A stretch of 64,000 bases of DNA, taken from Cyclobacteriaceae bacterium. Lineage in GTDB: Bacteria; Bacteroidota; Bacteroidia; Cytophagales; Cyclobacteriaceae. Position numbers and translations under genes: made by a program. The notes under the pieces are model-generated. The model was not told the origin of the DNA. It was given only the letters and a program-made list of their open reading frames with translations, and did not search any database. Below are positions 1 through 6,309 of this stretch, in pieces. The stretch's first letter is position 1. Every line of letters begins with the position of its first letter. The stretch spans positions 3,563,001-3,627,000 of the forward strand of contig CP129487.1 in assembly GCA_030584025.1 (NCBI GenBank), given 5' to 3'.

Positions 1-1
1 C

Positions 2-1867
2 CGATTGTATTGCTCATTCGACAGTCCTCATCAGGGAGCTAACATTCCTGTAGGCTTTCAGGCAGCGGTGAGCCATCTTAGCGGTATAGGCATAGGGTTC
101 GGCCTGCCGGGCATAACGTACAGCCCGGCAAGCTTAACATTGGGCCGCCTTATGCCTGAGCTTGGCCGCGCTCACAGGTTGCTTAACCGCCCTGCGGCAA
201 GACAAATGCTCCGGTATTCAGTTGTTGGCTCCGGCCATTTTATCTTTCATAATAACTCAATTCATGAAACCTTTATGAATGAATACCACAACACTCTCGG
301 GTATCCGCAGCAAGGGGGTATTCGTAACATCGTTTTAGCCAGCGGGTCGGAGTGCGGTACAGATCAGGGGTTTGCACCCCATGCTGAGTTTATAAATTTT
401 TCGGAAAGCTTCAAATTAAAATACTGGATAAACCTGGTAGGCAACCTGCTCTCTCCGCTTGCCCTGCTTACAACCTACCCGCAACTTGCCATAGGCGGAA
501 ATATCCTTACCACCCGCACGGACGTTAAAGCACAGTTCATTGTCAATGCGTTGCCTGACCAGTCGGCCCAGCGGGTTTATAAAGGAAAATTGTGGGTTAA
601 AAGAAAAATCTTGTTCGTGATCAATACTAACACCACACTTTTTGACAAAGAGTTTCATTCACTCGCTTCATACCTGCCGCTTGATAACAACAGTGGGGGA
701 ATTTATGACATTGCCGCGTTTGAGATTCCCGCTGCATTTGCAGATATGTTTTCCATTACGCGGTTTTCCTTTATTCCTACTTTCAGCGCACTGGATGTTG
801 GAGGTGGGCAACAATCCATTACGCTGAATGATATTACCCGAAGTTACTCCCCCTCGGCACCGCCAGCAGCACCTAAAAATGTTGTGGCCGCAAACTTCTT
901 CTCAAACCCAACAGAGGCGGGATTCTCAAATCAAATTCATACGCGGATAACGCTTCGAAATGGGCGTTGGCTTTTTCAGGAAATTATTGGCCAACCCGCT
1001 TTTTTTAGTTGTGCGTACGTATGTGCAGATCCATCTATCGGGGCTACCATTGCAGGTACAGACGTTCTTTGCACCACTAACTCTGGTTTTACCCTGAATA
1101 ATCCTCCAACAGGTGCTTCGATAACATGGGCTGCCACTCCGGCTGGCTTATTTGCAACAACCGGAGGAGCATCTTCTTCCGGAGACGGAACAACTGCCGC
1201 ACTGCGTGCTGCAACAACCTCAACCACCGGACAAGGCAGTATTACTTTTACGATACCAGGAGGTTGTGGTGTTTTGCCAATAACAAAAAATGTTTGGGTT
1301 GGCACTCGCAAACCTACAGGATTCATCAGCGTAGTTGTCGACCCCTGGCTGGGACGTATTAAGGCTATGGTTGACCCTGTTCCGGATGCATCCGGATATC
1401 AATGGTATCGCGATGGCATTTTATATACCGGCCCAGGTCAAAATAGTGATTATGTTACTATGCCAATACCAAGAAATAATTGTTCAATAATGAATTACAG
1501 CGTTGGTGTTAAAGCGATGAACGCCTGCGGTATTTCTGCAACATATTCAGAAATACACTTCAATCCGTGTTATCAGGGGGGATTTTATTACAGCTATTTT
1601 CCGAATCCAGCATCAGAAATACTTACTATTGAAAAAAGTAGTCTAATAAGTACCGAGATTAGCCAATTAAGTTTAACCATCAATGAAAAAATTCAAAACA
1701 ATCATTCTTACAAACTTTACGATCTCGCCACCAACTCAGTCGTGTTTGAAGGAATTCTATTTGATAAAACCGAAATTGATGTAATCGGTCTTAACAAAGG
1801 AAGGTATCTACTAAAGATAAGTATAGATAAAGACAAGGAAGAATCACATCACATAATCATCAACTAA
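2..1867 (+). CDS. T9SS-exported hydrolase-like protein (5' partial)
   Basis: The reading frame is open from the window edge, so the true start lies upstream; the first in-frame TTG at 5 is not a credible start. The visible N-terminus contains DSPHQGANIP, a motif I associate with alpha/beta-hydrolase-like proteins exported by Bacteroidota, but no complete catalytic set can be assigned. The middle (about residues 340-510) is Gly/Thr/Pro rich and looks like PKD or Ig-like beta domains. The last 80 residues form a type A T9SS sorting domain, with YSYFPNPASEILTIEK, a KLYDLATNSVVFEG strand pair and a GRYLLKI strand. The product is therefore expected to cross the outer membrane by type IX secretion and be anchored or released. 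A perfect palindrome lies about 30 bases after the stop. Export is well supported; the enzymatic role is weak. Confidence 0.8.
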   Translation, partial: RLYCSFDSPHQGANIPVGFQAAVSHLSGIGIGFGLPGITYSPASLTLGRLMPELGRAHRLLNRPAARQMLRYSVVGSGHFIFHNNSIHETFMNEYHNTLGYPQQGGIRNIVLASGSECGTDQGFAPHAEFINFSESFKLKYWINLVGNLLSPLALLTTYPQLAIGGNILTTRTDVKAQFIVNALPDQSAQRVYKGKLWVKRKILFVINTNTTLFDKEFHSLASYLPLDNNSGGIYDIAAFEIPAAFADMFSITRFSFIPTFSALDVGGGQQSITLNDITRSYSPSAPPAAPKNVVAANFFSNPTEAGFSNQIHTRITLRNGRWLFQEIIGQPAFFSCAYVCADPSIGATIAGTDVLCTTNSGFTLNNPPTGASITWAATPAGLFATTGGASSSGDGTTAALRAATTSTTGQGSITFTIPGGCGVLPITKNVWVGTRKPTGFISVVVDPWLGRIKAMVDPVPDASGYQWYRDGILYTGPGQNSDYVTMPIPRNNCSIMNYSVGVKAMNACGISATYSEIHFNPCYQGGFYYSYFPNPASEILTIEKSSLISTEISQLSLTINEKIQNNHSYKLYDLATNSVVFEGILFDKTEIDVIGLNKGRYLLKISIDKDKEESHHIIIN

Positions 1868-1898
1868 AAAAATTCTATCCTTAAACATAATTGCCTCC

Positions 1899-1931
1899 AT
1901 ATAGATTGCCGGTAGTACCGGCAATCTATAT
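1899..1931. repeat. Perfect 16-bp palindrome overlapping a promoter
   Basis: Arms 1899-1914 and 1916-1931 are exact reverse complements separated by one base. The element follows the T9SS gene by about 30 bases, so it could end that transcript, but no clear T-run follows. It also contains the -33 TTG and most of the -7 box of the next gene, so an operator role is equally possible. Confidence 0.75.
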
Positions 1932-1936
1932 ATTTG
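1906..1936 (+). promoter_or_regulatory. Bacteroidota promoter of the polyprenyl synthase gene
   Basis: TTG at 1906-1908, a 20-base spacer, and TATATTTG at 1929-1936 match the Bacteroidota -33/-7 consensus (TTG, about 19-21 bases, TAnnTTTG). The predicted transcription start falls about 10 bases before the GTG at 1954, giving an almost leaderless message. Both elements lie inside a perfect 16-base inverted repeat. Confidence 0.6.
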
Positions 1937-1953
1937 CCCGAATCTCAAAGTCG

Positions 1954-2943
1954 GTGTCAAAAAAAAATCATATAACTCCTGGGACTTATAGAAGTTGGAT
2001 TGAACAAGAAATTCAACACCACAATTTTGGAAACGAACCCGCTTCCCTATACGAACCGATCCGCTACCTGATGAACATTGGGGGCAAACGCATGCGCCCG
2101 CTGCTGGTGTTACTGGGTTATTCGCTCTTTAAAAAATCTGTGAAGCAGGCTGTGCCCTATGCAGTGGCCTTAGAAGCCTTTCACAACTTCACGTTGATGC
2201 ATGACGACATCATGGATAATGCTCCGCTGCGCAGGGGAAATGTTACCGTGCACGAAAAATGGAATGTGAACACGGCCATTCTTTCCGGAGATGTGATGCT
2301 GGTAAAGGTGTACAACATGTTCTTGTCGCTGAAACCGGAAACGTTGAAGCCGGTACTGAAAGCGTTTAACACCTGTGCAGCTGAAGTGTGCGAAGGGCAG
2401 CAATGGGACATGGAATTTGAAACCCTGAATCAGGTAACCGTAGAACAATACATCTACATGATTCGTCAGAAGACTGCCGTGCTATTGGGTTTCAGCCTCG
2501 AGTTGGGCGGCATGTTGGCAGGCGCCTCCAAAACCGATTGCAAGGCGTTGCGTGAATTTGGGATCAACATCGGCATTGGTTTTCAGTTGATGGATGATTT
2601 ACTGGATGCATATGCCGATCCAAAAAAATTTGGCAAGCAGGTAGGTGGTGACATTATTGCGAACAAAAAAACTTTTTTACTGATTACTGCGCTTGAACGC
2701 GCCAACAAGCAACAACGTGCTGAGCTTCAGCAGTGGTTGCAGGCAAAGAAATTTAACAAGCAGGCCAAGGTCAAAGCAGTTAAGCAGATTTTTAATGAAC
2801 TTCAGATTCCTGAATTAACCGAAGGCAAAATCAAACTATACTTTAAGAAAGGGTTTAAACAACTGGAAAAAGTTGGCGGAAACAAAACTGCAAAAAAAGT
2901 ATTAAAAGCTTTTACGGAAGAGTTGATCGCCCGACAATCCTGA
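1954..2943 (+). CDS. Polyprenyl (isoprenyl) diphosphate synthase
   Basis: Trans-isoprenyl diphosphate synthase of the FPPS/GGPPS/octaprenyl family, which condenses isopentenyl diphosphate onto an allylic diphosphate to make quinone or carotenoid precursors. Both aspartate-rich motifs are present: DDIMD near residue 83 (MHDDIMDNAPLRRG) and DDLLD near residue 212 (FQLMDDLLDAYAD). The GGKRMRP motif that binds IPP lies near residue 40. I chose GTG 1954 because the predicted promoter ends at 1936, which excludes the longer TTG-started frame from 1891. Length (about 329 codons) is normal. The stop is directly adjacent to the stop of the convergent lipoprotein gene, with no spacer. Product chain length cannot be read from sequence by eye. 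Confidence 0.9.
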   Translation: MSKKNHITPGTYRSWIEQEIQHHNFGNEPASLYEPIRYLMNIGGKRMRPLLVLLGYSLFKKSVKQAVPYAVALEAFHNFTLMHDDIMDNAPLRRGNVTVHEKWNVNTAILSGDVMLVKVYNMFLSLKPETLKPVLKAFNTCAAEVCEGQQWDMEFETLNQVTVEQYIYMIRQKTAVLLGFSLELGGMLAGASKTDCKALREFGINIGIGFQLMDDLLDAYADPKKFGKQVGGDIIANKKTFLLITALERANKQQRAELQQWLQAKKFNKQAKVKAVKQIFNELQIPELTEGKIKLYFKKGFKQLEKVGGNKTAKKVLKAFTEELIARQS

Positions 2944-3456
2944 TTACTCCTCTTCACAATCATCCCAACATTCGCGGCAGGGTTGTTGAACAACCACGTA
3001 CCGATCTACAATGGACTCATGCGCCATCAATACCGGTTGCTCGTCCAAGCCAAACAAAAACCATCCCGCTAACGGATCGTTGTCGTCTTCCCATTGCATG
3101 AAATAGGTTTTGGTCGCGTTCTCATCCTGATCGTGAACATCAAGCACCACACGACCAGCCTCATCCATGTAAAAAGATTTGATCAGTGCAAACGAAGCAT
3201 CCTGTCCCCAGCCGATCATCAGCGTATCGCTGTTTACCTGTAACATCATATTATCGGCATCGCACGGGCGAAAGATGATGTAAGAACCATCTTCCCGTTC
3301 AGTGAGTTGTTGCCACTCGCCCTGTAAATCATCCAGGCTAATGGATGCGGTTGATTCTTGTTCATCTGAAGATTGGCCTTGATCTGCTTGCTCTTTGTTT
3401 GATGGTGAACAAGCCAGAGCCAAGAGGGTGAGGAGGGTCGGATAAAGCTTTTGCAT
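2944..3456 (-). CDS. Predicted lipoprotein, unknown function
   Basis: 170-residue protein with a typical SPII signal: Met-Gln-Lys, a short hydrophobic stretch, then the lipobox ALAC with the lipidated cysteine at residue 16. A Ser/Glu/Gln-rich linker (residues 18-38) precedes a compact domain starting DDLQGEWQQL that looks lipocalin-like or META-like by its GEW and strand pattern. The C-terminus is cysteine-rich and acidic (PCRECWDDCEEE). I do not recognise the family. It converges with the polyprenyl synthase gene and their stop codons abut. Confidence 0.75.
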   Translation of the reverse strand: MQKLYPTLLTLLALACSPSNKEQADQGQSSDEQESTASISLDDLQGEWQQLTEREDGSYIIFRPCDADNMMLQVNSDTLMIGWGQDASFALIKSFYMDEAGRVVLDVHDQDENATKTYFMQWEDDNDPLAGWFLFGLDEQPVLMAHESIVDRYVVVQQPCRECWDDCEEE

Positions 3457-3555
3457 AGTTAAAGGTAGCGAATTCTACGTTTTACAATTTTGCGAAAATC
3501 AACCTCGCTCAAAATTAAGGATTCTGGTCTTTGCAGTTTTATGTTGAATTTTTCT

Positions 3556-3591
3556 CGCAAAGCACGCCAAGTTTCCGCAAAGCGCGCTAAG
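3556..3591. repeat. Two tandem CGCAAAG-type 16-mers
   Basis: Two related units, CGCAAAGCACGCCAAG (3556-3571) and CGCAAAGCGCGCTAAG (3576-3591), sit at a 20-base period. They resemble the dispersed CGCAAAG repeats common in Bacteroidota intergenic DNA. The second unit supplies the TAG stop of the neighbouring glycosyltransferase gene. Confidence 0.55.
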
Positions 3592-4759
3592 TAAATATCG
3601 TTGTAAAATGCTCGCCTATTTTTTTCCGAGAATAAGTTGTTTCGGCTAACTGGCGGGCATTTTGCTGAAAGTTTTTTAAACGCGCTGAATCCGTAAGAAA
3701 TGGCTTTAGCTGATTAACTAAATCTGCCGGATTTCTTGGGTCAACAGCTATGCCACAAACGTGTTGCAAAAGTTCATGCTTCATCCATCCACCAACATTA
3801 ACAATCATTAATTTTCCGGCCGCCAGGCCATCAAAATATTTATTCGGTGAGCCAGTCTCCAACACCGGTAAATTTCTGTAGCTCACCACTGCAGCATCGG
3901 CAACATTCAACACCTCACGCACTGCTTCACGCTTAAGAAACCCGGTTAACAAAATGTTGGTGAGTTTTTTATCCATGATCATGCCCTGTAGTTCGTCATG
4001 CATTTTTCCATCTCCACAAATCAAAAAATGAAGACTCAGGTTTTCTTCCTGCGCGTATTGTGCGCTGTGGACTATGTACTCCAATCCATTTGCCAAACCC
4101 AATGTACCGATGTAGGCAACGACAAATTTGCCTTGAACACCAAAACGTTGTTCAAGTTCGGGTCGCTTGGTTTCAGGTTTGTAAAATTCCGTGTCCGCCA
4201 TATTCGGAATCTGATGTACTTTTTTTCCGGATGCCGTTTTTTCAATCGCCTCCTGTATGGGTTGCGACAAGGCAACTACTGCAATGGATTTTTTATAAAT
4301 GAGTCCTTCCAGTTTGTAAAGTATCGCTTTCAGTACCGGATTTTTAATGAAGCCCATCTGTACCGGGGCTTCCGGCCACAGGTCGCCCACTTCAAAATAA
4401 TAGGGAATGTTATACCGGAGTTTGATCCACATGGCAGCAAGACCAGTGGTAAGAGGCGTTGAAATGGCATACACCATATCCGCATCGCGAAAGTTGCCGG
4501 CATATTTCACAATGTGCCATACGAACAACCAGAATGAATAAATCCGTTTAAAGAACCCGTACCGGTTGTTGTAATCCACCGGCAGGTAGTGAATTTCAAT
4601 TCCTTCAGAAGTAATGGTTTTGATGTTGGAGGCATTGTGTGTGGTGATGACCACCACCTCCATACCTTTTTCCACCAATGCGTTGGCCAGGTAGTAGGAA
4701 CGAATAGCACCCCCTGAAGCAGGTGTATTGTAAAACTGGTGGATCAGCAGAACTTTCAC
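3587..4759 (-). CDS. Family 4 glycosyltransferase (WcaI/WbuB type)
   Basis: 390-residue GT-B fold glycosyltransferase, expected to move a sugar from a nucleotide donor during cell-surface polysaccharide synthesis. The N-terminal Rossmann half starts KVLLIHQFYNTPASGGAIRS, including the Gly-Gly loop typical of GT4 enzymes. The C-terminal half has YIGTLGLANGLEYIV and the donor-binding segment ETGSPNKYFDGLAAGK. The start is GTG at 4759, since the only Met-like context in frame is this codon followed directly by KVLLIHQ. No other glycan genes are adjacent, so the acceptor is unknown. It lies about 90 bases downstream of the sigma/anti-sigma pair on the same strand, separated by a large hairpin. 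Confidence 0.88.
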   Translation of the reverse strand: MKVLLIHQFYNTPASGGAIRSYYLANALVEKGMEVVVITTHNASNIKTITSEGIEIHYLPVDYNNRYGFFKRIYSFWLFVWHIVKYAGNFRDADMVYAISTPLTTGLAAMWIKLRYNIPYYFEVGDLWPEAPVQMGFIKNPVLKAILYKLEGLIYKKSIAVVALSQPIQEAIEKTASGKKVHQIPNMADTEFYKPETKRPELEQRFGVQGKFVVAYIGTLGLANGLEYIVHSAQYAQEENLSLHFLICGDGKMHDELQGMIMDKKLTNILLTGFLKREAVREVLNVADAAVVSYRNLPVLETGSPNKYFDGLAAGKLMIVNVGGWMKHELLQHVCGIAVDPRNPADLVNQLKPFLTDSARLKNFQQNARQLAETTYSRKKIGEHFTTIFT

Positions 4760-4784
4760 GAAGCAAATAAATCATTCCATTAAC

Positions 4785-4840
4785 AGTTGACAAGGCCTGG
4801 CTGGCAAATCGCGCAAAGCCAACAGCAAGCCCTGTCAACT
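4785..4840. repeat. 56-bp long inverted-repeat hairpin
   Basis: Outer arms AGTTGACAAGGC (4785-4796) and GCCCTGTCAACT (4829-4840) pair with one mismatch. Inside, CTG/CAG and TGGC/GCCA pairs extend the stem around the loop AAATCGCGCAAA. It lies just after the anti-sigma-like gene. There is no T-run on the transcribed strand, so it is not a canonical intrinsic terminator. It may be a structured RNA, a dispersed repeat or a factor-dependent end. Confidence 0.5.
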
Positions 4841-4851
4841 ACTAATGAAAG

Positions 4852-5085
4852 TCATTGCTTTACCGGAGAGGTGCTTTTGGAATAACTCAGGATGTTCAGA
4901 ACCGTTTTGGCAGATGGTTCCACGTGCGAAGCGTCCATTTCTTTTTTAATGGCCAGCATACTCGTGTACATCGCCCGAAGTTCGGTGTCGGTCAGCAGGG
5001 CTTTGTCAATCTCCCGCTCCTCCTTCTCCGTAGTCTCGTGGTATAAATACCTGATCAGGTCGTGTTGGGTAAACGTCTTTATCAT
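4852..5085 (-). CDS. Small anti-sigma-like protein downstream of ECF sigma
   Basis: 77 residues from ATG 5085 (MIKTFTQHDLIRYLYHETTEKEEREID...). An alternative TTG two codons earlier is less likely. The N-terminal 45 residues match the zinc-less anti-sigma N-terminal pattern often seen in Bacteroidota: a leucine/tyrosine helix, then ETTEKEEREIDKALLTD. There is no membrane segment. The start lies inside the 3' end of the sigma factor gene, with an overlap of 80 bases, so translation is probably coupled. I infer that it binds or modulates that sigma factor; no biochemical motif proves it. Confidence 0.65.
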   Translation of the reverse strand: MIKTFTQHDLIRYLYHETTEKEEREIDKALLTDTELRAMYTSMLAIKKEMDASHVEPSAKTVLNILSYSKSTSPVKQ

Positions 5086-5659
5086 AGGCAAGCTGGTTTG
5101 TATACATTTTTTTTCTCAGGTTAATGAGTGCGTAACGCATCCTGCCCAAAGCTGTGTTAATGCTTACCCCGGTGCGATCGGCAATTTCCTGAAAACTCAT
5201 TTTCAGGTAATGCCTCATAATCAACACCTGTTTCTGCTCAGTTGGCAACTCTTTGATCAATCCGCGAAGTCTGGATTTGTTGTCTTGCATGATCTGCTTC
5301 GACTCCATTGACTCTTCGGAGAAATCCATTGAGTTGAACAATCGGCTCCCATCTTCCAACACGATTTCCGGATGTCGTTTGTTTTTCCGGAAATGATCTA
5401 TGGCCAGGTTATGCGCAATGCGACTGATCCATGGTAAGAATTTGCCCTCTTCATTGTACCGCCCTGATCGGATGGTGTTAATCGCCTTGATGAACGTTTC
5501 CTGCAACAAATCCTCGGCCACGTAGCGATCCCTAACGATCAGGTATATAGCGGTATACAACCTCGACTTATGGCGGTGCAGAAGCACTTCAAAAGCTCCT
5601 TCGTTACCATTTTGATAGCGTGACACCAATTCGCTGTCACTACTTCTGTTCTCAATCAT
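5006..5659 (-). CDS. ECF RNA polymerase sigma factor
   Basis: 217 residues from ATG 5659. Sigma region 2 is clear (FEVLLHRHKSRLYTAIYLIV, then DRYVAEDLLQETFIKA), as is region 4 with its helix-turn-helix (LPTEQKQVLIMRHYLKMSFQEIADRTGVSINTALGRM, written here in pieces: core FQEIADRTGVSINTALGRM). The last 30 residues (YDKDVYPTRPDQVFIPRDYGEGGAGD) form a conserved-looking tail whose codons overlap the downstream anti-sigma-like gene. It directs core RNA polymerase to a regulon that cannot be named from this window. The 174-base upstream gap is shared with a divergent acidic protein gene. Confidence 0.93.
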   Translation of the reverse strand: MIENRSSDSELVSRYQNGNEGAFEVLLHRHKSRLYTAIYLIVRDRYVAEDLLQETFIKAINTIRSGRYNEEGKFLPWISRIAHNLAIDHFRKNKRHPEIVLEDGSRLFNSMDFSEESMESKQIMQDNKSRLRGLIKELPTEQKQVLIMRHYLKMSFQEIADRTGVSINTALGRMRYALINLRKKMYTNQLAYDKDVYPTRPDQVFIPRDYGEGGAGD

Positions 5660-5833
5660 CTAACTCACATTTTGGTAACGTAGAAGTAGCGCTCGATATT
5701 GTAGGGGTTTAGTGGAACAATAAGGTTGAAAAGATATTAAGATTATCAAAAAGCACAAATAATTTCCGCAAAATTCTTGCCTGTAACTAAAATTCTTAAG
5801 GTATTTGCTTTCGATTTTTTAGCCTAAAACCCA

Positions 5834-6217
5834 ATGTCCACCAATAAAAAACGCGTAATTAAAAGTCTTGAAAATCTGGGCGATGACCTGCATGATTTGC
5901 TCAAGCGCCAGTACCCTAACGGGTATGAGGGCAGTATTACCCGGATCACCAACGCGAAAAAAGAGCCCATTTTTGTATTTCCGCTGGAAACCGAGGACGC
6001 CATTTACCTTGTGAAAGTACCCGCCACCAAAAACAGCGATGGCGAATACGATGTGGATTCAGGTGCCCCGCAGGAATTTGACAGTGCCGGGGACGGGGAC
6101 GATGATTACGGCACCAATGATGACTTTGAATCGGGGGGCGATGATGATTATGATGAAGACAGCGGGGGAGGAAAGCGCAGCCGCGAGGCCAGCTACGATC
6201 CCGACTTTGATAGCTAG
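5834..6217 (+). CDS. Small protein with very acidic C-terminal tail
   Basis: 127 residues. The N-terminal 75 residues are basic to mixed (MSTNKKRVIKSLENLGDDLHDLLKRQYPNGYEG, here given as start MSTNKKRVIKSLENLGDD) and form a compact alpha/beta segment. The last 50 residues are dominated by Asp, Gly and Ser with runs such as DDYDEDSGGGKRSRE. I do not recognise a characterised family; similar Cytophagales proteins are sometimes labelled DNA primase without real support. Such tails can mimic DNA or bind basic partners. The gene is followed at once by a strong intrinsic terminator, so it is a single transcription unit. Confidence 0.75.
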   Translation: MSTNKKRVIKSLENLGDDLHDLLKRQYPNGYEGSITRITNAKKEPIFVFPLETEDAIYLVKVPATKNSDGEYDVDSGAPQEFDSAGDGDDDYGTNDDFESGGDDDYDEDSGGGKRSREASYDPDFDS

Positions 6218-6239
6218 TAAAATAAACTCAGGTAAACGG

Positions 6240-6275
6240 AAACACCATCTTCGCGGATGGTGTTTTTATTTTTTA
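6240..6275 (+). terminator. Intrinsic terminator after the acidic-tail gene
   Basis: A perfect 10-bp stem (AAACACCATC at 6240-6249, GATGGTGTTT at 6256-6265) with loop TTCGCG is followed by a T-rich run. It lies 23 bases after the stop and before uvrA. Confidence 0.85.
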
Positions 6276-6309
6276 TCGACCACTTCTCTTTAATTGCTAA
6301 TTTTCCACA

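Noticed and set aside
1891..1953. Longer TTG start of the polyprenyl synthase
   Set aside because: It would place the start upstream of, and translate through, a consensus promoter and palindrome; the extra 21 residues do not match the family.
3556..3591. Short tandem repeats as a CRISPR array
   Set aside because: Only two degenerate 16-mers at a 20-base period, with no spacers of CRISPR length and no cas genes.
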